Shown here: positions 23,423 through 35,739 of the stretch, piece by piece
Position numbering within the stretch: position 1 is the first letter of the stretch
Layout of the letters: every line of letters begins with the position of its first letter
Assembly (NCBI GenBank): GCA_037576215.1
Contig: JBANDB010000013.1
Span: 1,364,001 to 1,428,000 of the forward strand
Source of the DNA: Armillaria gallica
Taxonomy: Eukaryota > Basidiomycota > Agaricomycetes > Agaricales > Physalacriaceae
Reading direction: 5' to 3'
Length of the DNA stretch: 64,000 nt
Notes under the pieces: model-generated
What the model was told of the DNA's origin: nothing
The model's database searches: none
Seen by the model: the letters and a program-made list of their open reading frames with translations, nothing else
Made by a program: the position numbers and the translations under genes

Positions 23423-24840
23423 CTATGCAGCAGCCTGATACCAAAGGCGTTCATCTATATGGTCTCCAGCAACGACTGGAGTCTGTAAATATGACTGATT
23501 CAAAAGCCCGGTCAAGCTAACGTACGTTGTTTCCTTGGTGCATTCGCCTGACGTCAGAACGTAAACCAGCCTCCTAGTGAAAATGCCACCGCATCTGCTT
23601 CCTTCATCGGTCTCCTTCGCAGTCTGGTAATCCCGACACGCTGCCAGAACTACGTGGGAACCCATATCTGGGAACCAATTCTGCGATAATACAGATTTAT
23701 AGTAAGGAAAACATTTCAACCGTCCATCCGCAGCACGTAACATGTCGTCGACAGTGGAACGGCGAGTACCGTGCATGGAGCGTTGGCCTGCTTCCGGATA
23801 TGCATTCCTGCTCAAACCACTGGCATGACAGCAGTCTGCGATGAAGGTGATTTTATGCCCTTTGGTTCGAGATATTTCAGTGAAGATGGCGTTCAGCTCT
23901 CGGTCGCTGATGTCGGGTATCCATTTTCCACTAGCGCCCTTGGTATCGCGATCAATGGGACACAGAGCTTCGATTGGACAAGCACTGGTTCGACATTTAG
24001 AGTCTGAAGTCGAAAAATGGGATGAACATTGATAACTCGAGCCGTGGCCAGCGTAATAGATGATGATATTGTCGCCCCGCGCAATCTCAGTGTTGTCGAT
24101 GAGACTGTAGAGAACGTTTACGATGTTGGCACGGGAAGGGGTCAATGAATCGCCACTGGGACTTTGTGAGTCGAGGAGACACTGGATGCGACACTCCGGC
24201 ATCTCAAGCTTATCGATTAGGAAGTCCTTCATCGATAATGCATCCGATACACATCCTTGTAAGGGATGAGACTCGTATGCGTCGATTCCGATAAGAACAG
24301 CCCAAAATCGAGATGCGTAATATGGTGTCTACGACATCTAGAATGAGCAAAACGGTTTTGACTGGGAACACAAACTTACGGGCCCAATGTACATACGGAG
24401 TTGTGTAAATTTGAGACGAAGGTGATACAGTCGGTGCAATTTCTCTACGTCGTTTTTCTTTGATGCTGATTCTCTGTTTTTTTGAAGGAAAGTGAGGAAG
24501 GTGATGGGAAATCTTCTCTGTGACAACTTGGCACGCCTTCTTGCTTCTTGCAGGACCGCCACAGAGTCGATGTATACGCCTTCAGGAGGCGTCATTTCGT
24601 ACTCCCAGGCAAGCTGCTTCTCCACCTCCTCTAAATTTTGTAAATCCTTGAAGTCTGGGTCTGAATGTTGTACTGATGGCTATAGAAGGAACTGGATGAG
24701 AGGAACGAAAGGTCGAAAACCGAGCTCATACTGGAGAATAGTACATGGTTCGTTGTTCATGATCTATCAGTGTGTCGGCAGGACGTGCCTGGTCATTTTA
24801 ATACAAAGAACCGACTAGATGAAGTAAAGAGACATACCAT
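23423..24840 (-). CDS. MC7: metacaspase-like cysteine peptidase, intact
   Basis: Predicted C14 peptidase of about 421 aa. Exons: 24838-24840 (ATG only), 24732-24788 (19 codons), 24380-24679 (100 codons) and 23423-24328 (302 codons with stop). Introns are 49, 52 and 51 nt, GT-AG, phase 0. No ATG was found upstream of 24840 before an in-frame stop, so the start codon is taken as the last codon of exon 1. Exon 3 carries VEKQLAWEYEM, a SVAVLQEARRR helix and the NDVEKLHRLYHLRL segment. Exon 4 has His about residue 215 in IIIYYAGHGSS, a CPIEALCPIDRD loop, and Cys about 287 in FIADCCHAS. It forms a head-to-tail pair with MC8, with nearly identical central exon 4 but a different exon 3. Confidence 0.9.
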
Positions 24841-26178
24841 CTTGAAAGCAACTAAGAAGTTTTGATCACAACGTGTGTCGATAGTATACTAAGTAAGAGG
24901 TATTTTGATGAAAGCGTACCGTTGACAATGTTGCCGACAGGATACAACAGGTGGAAGGGCCCGTGAGATCACTAAGTTGCGATATCACATCTGCATCAAC
25001 GATGACGCACCGCTTAAAATATTGCATTGTCACGCCTTTACCATGCCTTTCTTGCACCTTTGTAGCCATGCCATTTTCCCTTGGAAACACCAGTCTACTT
25101 GGTCACGATCTTACAAATGATGAATCATGATAGAAACGAAAGAGAAAACCATGTCTGCTGCACAACATAAACCGCGCATCTTAGATTCAACCTGGCGCTA
25201 AGCCATCATATCCAAATCAACATATCATTATCTTCCTAAGGGCCAAAGACACAGAGACTCACAATGGAGTGACGCGACCTAATATCCGCAAGCAACTGTC
25301 CACGATCATAGAACTTAGCACTGCAATGATCAAAAGGTACTATGCGCGTCCAGAATCTCAGTACCGGACGCTTGTTTGTAGCGAATGCACATGTTGAGTA
25401 TGAGACTAGTGACCTATGAAGCGCAACAACGATCAGCGGGAACAATACCTGAGGAAGACAGTATGATCTTCTCCGGAAATGACCTCAGTCACTATGCACA
25501 TCACCTTGTGTATGGCACAACGGACGATTGAATGGAGCAGAAATTTCGCGATCATACCGTATGCAGCACAAGGTGACAATCAGGAACAGTCCAAATTGAC
25601 AGACAGTTGAAAAATAATCCGGCCCGGAGCCGCTCCATGATCGACCCCATACTTACTACGATCGGATATTCCCATAACGCGTGTCTCTTTTCATCACGGT
25701 TCAGCTAACATATGAAATCTCTACGCATTGCTTCATATCAAACGGAAATTGATTGTGCGTTCTTCTCTACTTTGAGCCTTCACCTCCACATCTAGAAGGA
25801 AGACAACCGGTGTTTGATCACCATGTGACGATTCAACCTGATTAGACGGGATTAGACTTCCGTGCTTTCACGATCAAAGCAACATCACTGAAAGGAAGGA
25901 GGATTTATGAGCAAAAGCTGATCTCTTTCGTGGCGCAACCTACGTATGCAGTTTCATCAAAGCCCCACTCATTTTCTCTGAAGCATTATACCGATTGGGC
26001 CCATACAGACACCCAGCTTTGAGTACACCAACTGATCAGGATGGTAACATGATAAATACACGACGAAGATGAAGTGCATTACCAACTAAACCAGCAGTTT
26101 ACTAAATAGTGGGACATTAATTACGAGGAGACCATATTCCGATCCACTACAAATACCACCCACACAGCACACGGAGTC
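24841..26178. other. Upstream flank of MC7, no gene recognised
   Basis: Parts of 25210-25570 weakly resemble 27920-28260 upstream of MC8, consistent with duplication of gene plus promoter region. No coding exon supported. Confidence 0.45.
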
Positions 26179-27561
26179 CTATGCAGCAGTATCCAGAAAC
26201 CAAAGAGGCTCGTTTATGTGATCCCCATAAACGACCGGAGTCTGAAAAAATTCGTGATTCAGATAGTGGGTGAGACCGATGTATGTTGTTCCCTTGTTGC
26301 ATTCACCCGATGTCAGAATATAAACCAGCCTCCTGGTGAAAATTCCACCCCATCTGCTTCCCTCACCAGTCTCCTTTGCAGTCTGGTAATTCCGACATGC
26401 CGCCACAACTACATGGGAACCCATATCTGGGAGCCAATTCTTCGATAATATAGATTTATAGTAAGGGAATCCTCTCAACCGTCCATCCGCAGCGCGTAAC
26501 ATGTCGTCGACAGTGGAACGACGAGTACCGTGCATGGAGCGTTGGCCTGTTTCCGGATGTGAACCCCTGCTCAAACCACTGGCATGACAGCAGTCTGCGA
26601 TGAAGGTGATTTTATGCCCTTTGGTTCGAGATATTTCAGTGAAGATGGCGTTCAGCTCTCGGTCGCTGATGTCGGGTATCCATTTTCCACTAGCGCCCTT
26701 GGTATCGCGATCGATGGGACACAGAGCTTCGATTGGACAAGCACTGGTTCGACATTTAGAGCCTGGAGTCGAAAAATGGGATGAACATTGATAACTCGTG
26801 CCATGGCCAGCGTAATAGATGATTATATTGTCGCCCCGCGCAATCTCAGTGTTGTCGATGAGACTGTAGAGAACGTTTACGATGTTGGCGCGGGAAGGGG
26901 TCAATGAATCGCCACTGGGACTTTGTGAGCCAAGGAGACACTGGATGCGACACTCCGGCACCTCAAGCTTCTTGATTAGGAAGTCCTTCATCGATAATGC
27001 ATCCGATACACATCCTTGTAAGGGATGAGACTCGTATGCGTCGATTCCGATAAGAACAGCCCAAAATCGAGATGTGTAGTACGGTGTCTATCGTATCTAG
27101 AATGATCAAAGAGGTCGGTAACTAGGAACACACACTTACAGTCGAGGACGATGCCGTGTAATATGATGATGATGAGGATGAGGTGAGCGACTGAGAGATG
27201 GGGCCAAATTTGTAACCAGGGCGCTTAAGGTTGCTCCGGATGCGGTGGAACTTTCCCAATTCATCTACATCATCTCTCCTTGACGCTAATGCGTTCACCT
27301 TTCGAATAAAGGCAGTACGAAGACGTCCCCATGGTAGGATAGCACATTTTCTCGCTCTCGTTTCCCGCAAGACTGCCGCAGAGTCAATGCCTTGAGGAGA
27401 GACAATTCCAAACCGGGGTGAGACCCGATTCTCTACCTCCAAACGCCATAATTCGGGCGTACATCTGGACTGACGTGGTGGCTAAGCAACAAATCTGATG
27501 AGAGGGCCACAGTGTTGAGAGACTGAACCCATACCGGAATATAAGCGTTTTCGGTGATCAT
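26179..27561 (-). CDS. MC8: metacaspase-like cysteine peptidase, probably intact
   Basis: Predicted C14 peptidase of about 425 aa from the Met in exon 2. Exons: 27535-27561 (extends as open frame to an acceptor at 27609), 27140-27481 (114 codons) and 26179-27087 (303 codons with stop); introns of 53 and 52 nt, phase 0. Full exon 2 (27535-27609, 25 codons) aligns with MC2 exon 2, but the candidate exon 1 upstream has an in-frame TAG just before its GTATGT donor, so the exon-2 Met is the safer start. Exon 3 ends in an unusual Ser-rich tail (TSSSSSSYYTASSST). Catalytic His about residue 218 (IIIYYAGHGTS) and Cys about 290 (FIADCCHAS) are present. Paired with MC7. Confidence 0.83.
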
Positions 27562-27609
27562 CCTGGGTAAAGATGTTTGAAATGACTGATCGTCGGGAAC
27601 GTGGGGCGT

Positions 27610-30129
27610 CTGGAAATTTCAATCTTAGTATAAGTTCACAGGGGAGGGAAAAGGCACATACCGCCTAGGTGTTATCACAGGACACAACTTCAGTGACCAT
27701 GATGTTTTTTGCTGCAGAGTGCGTCTTTAAAAAACGAGAGACATGCGACGAGAGCGTTTCAGCATTGCCAATAGGAAACAATGTGCCATGGTCCACTTTA
27801 GGGAAAGAACACTCATGTGTTATGGTACACAACATCGCTCAAACATGTAAACTCACATGTTTAAAGTATTTTTATATCTTACTGGTGCCTAATAGACCGC
27901 CCGTCAGCACCATTTCATGGAACTAAGCGTTAATGGGACGTGGGTATGAATTTCGCAAGGCCGAAGACACACAAAGACTTGTAATGGAAAGTGGTGCGAC
28001 CCAACAATGATCAGAGTGAATATCGCGACATTCCGTGTACCACTGCAGGCAAAATCAAAACTTGAGGTGTGAACATAGGAGTAGTTGCGCATCAGAGAAG
28101 ACGGAAGGACAAGAACAATTTAAATGAAACGATCGCGGTATAAGCAATATCACTGACTGTGTAGCGTCAACGAATGGTGCCCGCGCAATAAGTAGGAGAA
28201 ACTTACAACTGGGGAAAGAGAAATCGCGGGTATGACGTCAGTGACCTGGAAAAGATCGGGCCGATCCGACCATACAACACACCACCAACATTTTTCTGTC
28301 TCTCGTTGAACTTGCTAGTAACGCACAAAACACTATCCATGAGCTGCTACATATGGATATCGCCGGATGACACTCTGCTAGCCTACGCACACGTCTTGGA
28401 ACGAAGACTGCAGTATGTTGGCAACCAACCCGCTCAACTCGAAGGACTTTCAGATCAAAGAACATCGAAAGAAGAAGGTTCATATGCGAAGGCTGCTATT
28501 TTTTGCAGCGTAGCTTGTGGGCCTATTCTCATTCATACTTACCTGTCGCGTTTCTGATTGGACCCATACAGACGCTCAGCAGAAGTATTGTCCAACCGGC
28601 GAGGACAACGACTTCACAAGCCTAGTTGGTGTCTTCTGGCGCAATCACAGGTCTCTTCATATACCTAAACAATCTCAACCGACTCTTCTAGGCTACTCGA
28701 AGAGTGCACGCTTGACTGTCCCGGTGCCGTATTCGTTTGAAAGGCATAATTTTTCTCTTTGCACTGTGTGAAGCTCAGTGGTTCCTGACAGGTGGCTCTA
28801 CATGACGTTATCCAGTTTTTATCCAAGATGTCGGCTCGTCTGCGACAAACGAAGCTTGCCCTGATTCCTGATCTACAGCAACACCAAGAGTGGTTGTAGT
28901 GCAGTCTCCGATGGACATGCCTGCCCGTCGCTCATGCCTCTTTCTTCCTCCGTCTCAAGGGGTTTTTCTAATGAAATCTGCGGACATTAATGCTCTCATG
29001 TTCTAATGCCGTCGCTGAGGGCCATAGTAGCCATCACCTTCCTTTTCTTTGGTGGTCTCTCCCTCCCCGCTGACAACGACTCGGTATCGCGCGGTTCGCA
29101 TGGGGGAGTGTGATCACTACTAGCTACAACTGCTTACGAATCTGCAGTCGCACAAATATATGGTCACTCTCAGGACCTCCTCGGGATCTCCTGTAGCAAA
29201 TCATCGCTCAAATTACTGTCTTTGCGTTATTGGTCTGACCAGTGCTGTTAATGGTTCCACTGATCTATATGAGTGTGACTGTTGGCAATGTGATGGACTT
29301 GAAGGGATAGAAGGGCGGAAGCTCATAAATCTATTGCTGGTGCGTTCATACTACTTGCTTTGCAGTCAATAGAGTCCCTCATTTTCAAGACCTTAGCGAC
29401 GTCATTTAGCTCTAAAGCGGCAGAAAAAGTGGCGAGAGGGCTTTATCTGATGGTTTATTTTTGTTAGAACTTCGGTGACAGTTTAGCGCTATGTTATATG
29501 ATGAAGGGATAGCTTTTGGTCGTAATTTGGTGGTTTCGTTTCACGATCGGCGGCATTCTACTCCACAATATCAACTTCACGCTTCAACCTCATGTATTGG
29601 ATACAGTGGAGTCCATCAGAGCGACATATGGAGGCTTGAACAGAGTGACAGAGAGTTGCGTTTGGGACGAGGAACTGAGGAAAGCTCTCAGGCTCTGACA
29701 GGTCAAGAGGTGTCATTAAGCGGCCATTAGTAGGGGCGGTTATTAAACCCGCCATTCCCAGTGGACCGTCTCGTCTCGCCATTTACTTTGGTCGAACTTG
29801 AAACAACTCATGTCAGTTTAACAGATAGATTTGTCTGGCTCTACACCAATAAGAAGAGCAGCTAGGAGCAGTTATGTGTTGGATGATTCTTGGCTAGACT
29901 TTGGTGGCTCGACGCAGGGTGCGCAGGTTGGGCTCGCCTTGGACCTTGGTGTTGGTGTGAGGCGCAGCTGTTGGGACGATAGGCCAGGCTATGTTAAACT
30001 TGATGATCTGCTTAGTATGTATCGTAGCAGGGTACGTGCTAGACTTACCATGGTCATTGTATGTCAACAATCATAAATCATGATTGTATCAAATGCCTCA
30101 CAGTAGAGCACCCAAGCCCACACCTAATC
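27610..30129. other. Between MC8 and relic MC9, no gene recognised
   Basis: About 27920-28780 resembles the MC7 upstream flank in places (for example the GGACCCATACAGAC block near 28559 and near 25997). 29491-30076 has two plus-strand frames of about 80 codons, without known motifs. Nothing else is supported. Confidence 0.4.
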
Positions 30130-30750
30130 TTTTTCAACCAATCCAAACGCGATCGATTATATGGACCCCAGCAACGACCGGAGTCTGGGTGTATGGCTGA
30201 TTCAGAAGGCAAGTGAGTCCAAAACACGTCGTTTCCTTCTTCCAGTCGTCCGACTTCAGAACACGAACAGATATCTTGGTGAAAAATTCCGGCGCATCCC
30301 CCACTTTCCAAAGTCTCCTTCTCAGCCTGGTAGTCTCGAGACGCTGGTAGAAGTACGTGAGAACCAGGCTGCCAATCCTTCGATAATATAGAGCGATAGC
30401 TAGGAAACTGCTGCACCTGTTCATCTACCTGAACGCGTAACATCGTTGACATCGGAATGAGTAGTTGGATGTACGCCGCACATTCCCGAGTCTCGGCCTT
30501 GGCGGACTGCGAGCGAAACAGCAGTCTATGAAGAACGTGATGCTGTTTCCTTTGACCTGAGAAATCTATGTGAAAAGAGCGTTGAGCTCTCGGTCGCCGA
30601 TGTCGGGTACGCAACACCCTTTAGCGTCCATGGTGTCACGGTATAGAGCCTCGGTAAAACAGGAATTATTGTCGCATTCAGATATAAGAACATGTTCTGA
30701 GCAGTTGTGGCGCGCCATGCCCAGCGAAGTAGATAAGAACAAGAGAAAAG
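30130..30750 (-). pseudogene. MC9: metacaspase relic lacking its N-terminal half
   Basis: Homology starts abruptly near 30748 at LIYFAGHGA and runs through a frameshifted PDI-DREL region and a damaged DCC-ARS segment to a recognisable C-terminus (KKETT...QTPVVAGVH). The frame changes at least three times. It is closest to MC10. The join at about 30750 is next to repeat R1 copy c, so a rearrangement probably removed the 5' half. Confidence 0.8.
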
Positions 30751-30789
30751 TTGAAAAATGGTAAGCCCGATGCATTGGAAAGTAATCCT

Positions 30790-31720
30790 TGTAGCAGGAA
30801 CGAATGTTTGGAAAGCGTAGGATGGTATGCTGTGTCGCTTTCTTGTGCAAAAGCACGTCTGAAACAGCCACCCAAGTTTCCTTGCAAGGCTCGTTATTCC
30901 GTGACGCGTATTCCTGGCAATTGTTATTCTTCGTCCAAGGTCTCCACGCCTCCCGGACAAAATCGCCGGGCTTTCTCCGATAAAGAGAGGGAGGACTGAA
31001 TGCTAATCGATCCTGCGGTCCTCATCCGTCCGTGGTTATATACTCGTTCACTTCACCCTGTTGCTGTAAACGTCGCGATGCTGGTGCTTGTTGTCTCTTC
31101 TTTTGGTCCTTCTCTTTGTACACGCATAGTTCATTGCCCCAGTCATCATTGTACCATACTGGGCGGACTCGGAAATCGCTGCTAAAGTCGTGATGTCGTT
31201 CATCGATAAGGTAGGACAGGTAAGACTTCTCTCGGGTGTATGACGCTCCGAGTCGCAAACGACACTTAAAACTGTGCTGCGAGCGTTCAGATCCTCCTTT
31301 CAGAGCTGGGTAGAGATACCTAATGACCGGAATACGGCGCTCGTTTGAATATGAAGAGCGAGCACGAACCGTCATTTAAGCTTGAAGGATTCTCCTCCCT
31401 TCATCACGCCCACGCACTCTGAACAGCTTGGAGGTGTAGAATCGAATATAGGTACATCCTTCCCCTGTCGTGCGCCGGCTTGAAGCAGAGCACGGAGGAG
31501 GTGAGATCTGTACGGTGATCGCACGTTGTCAGAAGTAGCAATGAGGCCCCTTCAATAGGATCATTGTATCACTGTCGAGCATCTATAAGAGATGCATCAA
31601 GTCAGCGCAGAAGAGAACGAGGAACGGGACAGGACGTACGAAGGATCTGCTTGATGAGCTCGCGAAACTATATAAAGCCTCTCCCTCGTTCAATCCGTTC
31701 CGTTCAAGATCCCTTCGTTT
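30790..31720. repeat. Repeat R1, copy c (5' part)
   Basis: Collinear with about 35740-36830: a GGAAAGCGTA-GGT-GT block, a CATAGTTCATTGCCCCAGTCATC-like block, a ATTCATCGAGAAAGTAAG-like block, then GAGCATCTATAAGAGATGCA and GACGTACGAAGGATCTGCTT. No open reading frame of note. Confidence 0.6.
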
Positions 31721-31870
31721 CCGGTCTTCCAGCTCAGCTGACTCTCTGAGGGGAGGGTAGGGCGGACGGGTCTTGAGTAACTGTTGGTTATGCTTTGCCT
31801 ACGGGGCGAATGGGTTCGTCTGGCACTGGCGAGACGAATACGGTCGGGACAGGGGAGTCTGGGCCCACAA

Positions 31871-31978
31871 CATAAGCGTCGTATACTTCGCCATCGTCGT
31901 CGATAATACCACTTACCGATATGGTTGGGGCTGAAGAATAATACTGTATGATACATGACGAAGTATACGACGCCTATG
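31871..31978. repeat. 24-bp inverted repeat with 60-bp spacer
   Basis: Arms at 31871-31894 and 31955-31978 are reverse complements at 22 of 24 positions, around the core GCGTCGTATACTTCG. The spacer includes a GT-rich intron-like start on the minus strand. It could be a foldback remnant or a stem-loop in a transcript. Confidence 0.75.
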
Positions 31979-32399
31979 CCGCGAAAAGAAATGCTGAGAG
32001 ACCAGGAAAATAGTGTCAAGAACATCCTAATAGACGAGGGCATTAGTGAGAGCGTAGATTTGATAATAACTTGAAGACGTACTCGCAATCTTTTTATCTT
32101 TCAGAAAGACACCGCTACCCAAGAATCGGGTCCTGCATCATAACGTCGGATGGCTGCAAAAGAGGATATGATAGAGCGAATGAACAGGATTTCATTTGGC
32201 CGGAACCGATCTGGCGGAAATTTTATTGCTGCGGAAAGATAGTGCGCTATGTAGGGCAGGGGGCTATGTCCGCCAAATCGAAAGAAATCGAGGTTGACGC
32301 GTTGACGAGGCTAGTACAGAGAGAAGGTAAGCTTGGCAGGATCGGTGGTGGTGAGAAGATGGATTGGTTCAAAGCGCAAGTTGCTAGTTAAGGGGAAGT

Positions 32400-32960
32400 A
32401 TAGCAAGCGTGCTGCATGATATTGCGGTAGGGCACGGGCAAAAGGGCCATGGTTCTTGGCTGATAGTTTCTCGTCTATAGAGAGTCGCGAGTTGGTCACA
32501 AAATCAAGAGGAAATTGAATACACACAATCAACTTCGCAACTTAACGGTCGAGAATTTTCTTTGCACGATCAGCCTCGTGGCACCGCATAACTCTTGGTC
32601 AGTCCGTGGCACCTTCGATGAATGAGATAGCGAGGTTTGATGTTGAGCGCTGGGCAGTCCAGCAAGACAGATATAAACCACAATCACGCTGCTGGGTGGG
32701 GTCTGAGTACGAGCAAAAGCAACAGAACGAACAAAAATTACGCACCTTGCGAACGACTAACCTTCTCTTTCCGTGTCTCCGTGCCACCAACGACTCCAAC
32801 GCTTCAATTTCCCCGCCGCGCGAAGTTGATGGACAAATAGGCTGTGTTGGGCACCCACGCAATCGAGGGTGACCAAAGCTTTCCACAGGTCGGTTAAATG
32901 CTGCCTATTGACGATAAATTCTCCTTGATCTACGACTCGGCAGGTCGCAAGAATTTGAAG
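32400..32960. repeat. Repeat R2, copy d
   Basis: Shares GGGCACGGGCAAAAGGGCCATGG and AGAGTCGCGAGTTGGTCACA-like blocks with 17150-17270, plus the ACAGAACGAACAAAAATTACG block with copies a and b. No intact gene. 32961-33495 holds nothing recognised apart from decayed MC10 upstream sequence. Confidence 0.55.
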
Positions 32961-33495
32961 ACAAAGAGCGTTCGAAAATGGTGGCTGGCGATAGAGATGC
33001 GTGTGGTACTCTTCTGGATGGCAGCATTTTTTCAGGTTTTACGAGGAATATTTATCATAGGCGGAGACTCGACGAGAGCGAAGTGATGACCATGGACGTT
33101 GACATTGAAGCGGTTTCGGGATTTGAACCTGAAATTGATGACATCATGTGCTCCGCCCGACCTGCTAGCGCACCCTCGTCCCACGTTTCTTGTTCCACCG
33201 ATGCTCTCTGTGGCCAATACGTCATCTTGCACTACAATACCGTCCATTGCCTCCTTCAAGTTCGTTAAATGGGACACCCGGCCGACGCAGAAGAGTCAGT
33301 CCAGATCGTAGGTGTCTTTTCGTCGTCTATTCAGTCCCTTATATCAAAATTTCAAGCCATACCGCATCCAACGTCGTCACCTGCTACAAGCAGTCCCTAG
33401 ATACATGTCCCCTACTAACTAATTTAACGACACTCCGGTACGATTTTGTCTTGGGGACACCAGACTCTCATCAGATCTTCTGCGTACTATAGTAG

Positions 33496-34751
33496 GCGCA
33501 TCTCAGCCCCAGAAATCAGGACCTGCTGAAGGAAATACGCCATCTGGAGGAGGTTGAGGACCGACTTGCACAGAAATAAGATGGCCTCTCCTGAAGGAAG
33601 ATCATCACATTGACTCCTGTGGAGGTCTTTCAAGAAGCAAAACGGCGTGCTAGGTCATTACGGCGGCGTCTTCGAATGAGCGATATGTCAGCATTAGATA
33701 ACGATGATGCAGCGAACCTGCAGAAGCTTTCTCACCTTCGTTATGAGTATGAGGCCACTGTTCCTCGTCGGTCTGTCCCGCATGAATCCCCTTCCTTGAC
33801 AAGAGGCGTAAGCGTATACCCATGTTCAATGAGCTCTATGCTCATCCCAGCTATCGTAGGCCCCGCAGTGCATCGGCGCGTCTCGATTTTGGGCTGTTCT
33901 CATCGGAATTGATGCGACCAGCGCAATCCCTTACGCGGAGGCGCGCAGGACGCATTATTGATAAAGAGTTTCCTAGTAGATGACCTTAGCGTGCCAGAAG
34001 AACGTATACAATGTCTCCTCGGTCCTGAAAACCCAATCCCTGGCAAAACCTTGACACCCTCCCACGCCAACATCGTAGAAGTGCTCTATAGTCTCATTGA
34101 TAATCAGGAAATAGACACGGGGGACAATATGCTTATCTACTTCGCTGGGCATGGCGCCTGCTACTACTGCTCCGGGCATTTTCTTATATCTGAGTGCGAC
34201 AATAATACCTATCCCATCGAAGCTCTATGCCCTCTCGATCGTGACACCGTCGACGCCAAATGGCGTTACGTACCCGATATCAGCGACCGAGAGCTCAACG
34301 CTCTCTTCACAGGATTTCTCGGGTCAAGGAGAATAAGATCACGCTCTTCATAGACTGCTGTTACGCTCGCAGTCCGCCAGGGCCAAGACTCTGGAATGCG
34401 CAACGTACAGCCAACTACTCATTCCGATGTCAACGATATGCTACGCGTTGCGAATGAAGGACTGAAATTTCCTGGCTATCGCTCTATCTTATCGGAGGAT
34501 TGGCAGCCAGATATGAGTTCTCACGTAGTTTTAGCAGCGTGTCGAGACTACCAGGTTGCGAAGGAGACTTTGGGGAACGAGGATTTCGGCGGTGTTTTTA
34601 CCACCACACTTGTTCGTGTTCTGAGGGAGGATCACTGGAAGAAGGAAACGACGTACGTTAAACTGACCGATCTTTTAGATCAGTCATACACCTAGACTCC
34701 GGTCGTTGCTGGGGCCGTATATTCGAACGCCTTTGGTATGCTAAGCCCTAG
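33496..34751 (+). pseudogene. MC10: metacaspase pseudogene
   Basis: Exon 3 begins at 33496 (LEEVEDRLAQK) but hits a stop where other copies read YGM, apparently through a small deletion. Exon 4 (from about 33850) keeps GASRFWAVLIGIDA, loses a base just after it, and is open from 33958 to 34353 with LIYFAGHGAC and PDISDREL. It shifts frame again before FIDCCYARS, then once more before NDMLRVANE. Near the C-terminus a TAG replaces the Gln codon expected in the QTPVVAG motif. A typical multi-lesion pseudogene. Relatives MC3 and MC9 share its SECDNN-type loop or flanks. Confidence 0.88.
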
Positions 34752-34789
34752 TGAAAAGCCCCTGCATTGGAGGACACTGTGGGAGTTCT

Positions 34790-35010
34790 CGTCATGCATG
34801 TTGTAGCTCCGGCGATATGTGCTTGGTCTGAACCAGCTTAAATCCATCAGTAAATACGGAGACGGTCAAAGAGCTGCTTGCTGAGCATCTCAGGTGTATC
34901 CCCATCCCATCCCACATCTTCCGGTCCAAAGAGAGGACACCAAGCTACACATACTCCGCTTCCATGAGAGGATGGGTGCAGGTCGTTCTATCCATCCGTA
35001 ATTATGGTAC
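34790..35010 (+). repeat. MC10 downstream flank, shared inverted with 5690-5885
   Basis: The reverse complement of this stretch matches the flank of relic MC3, indicating duplication of a metacaspase together with its 3' flank. 35011-35739 shows no recognised gene. Confidence 0.6.
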
Positions 35011-35739
35011 CCCTGCCTGATTACTCTACAATCCCAATCACTGCGTCAATATCTTCTCTTCACATGCATGTTCGATGGTGCCCCCATAATCGTCGTCAGT
35101 TTTATACGCGGTTTAATCGATATCTATCTTCTTCTATGCAATAATTTTTCTGCTTCCTACGTCAGGCTCGCTGCCAACGCTTATTCAATCGTTACTGAGT
35201 GGTTTTTACTACGTCGTGTTGGAATTCTAGACTGCAGAAGTTACGAGAAACTAGGACAGATATAACAGAACAACGCCTAGCGTAATGGAGAGCTCCATCT
35301 CAGTCAGATATTTACGGTCGGTCAAGAAGAATAACAGGTCTTAACAAGTGCACTCCCAATCACAAAACGGCCATCGTTCTCTTCTCCACCGTGACTCGTG
35401 TTTGATCTTTGGTACATACACCACCCGAGCTCATCACCTACATTCCAATGTCCGATCCCGTGATATGAGAGTCGCCGCCACGCCTGGTGACGCGTTCTCT
35501 GCTCGTAATTTAGCCGCATCCCAAGAAAATCGCACGTTGCCAAACACTCAAATACGCATGAACAAAAACGACTCTGGGTTTGACAAGAAAGATGGCAAAG
35601 CCTTGATTTCCGATTTGACCGAGAATGGAAAAAGTAGCGTATAAAAACAGAACCCCCAATTCCGAACGTATCACAGCTATAACGCAAACGAGAGAAAGGA
35701 TGAAAAAGCAAATGTAATTGAAAAAATTGACTTCTCGTA

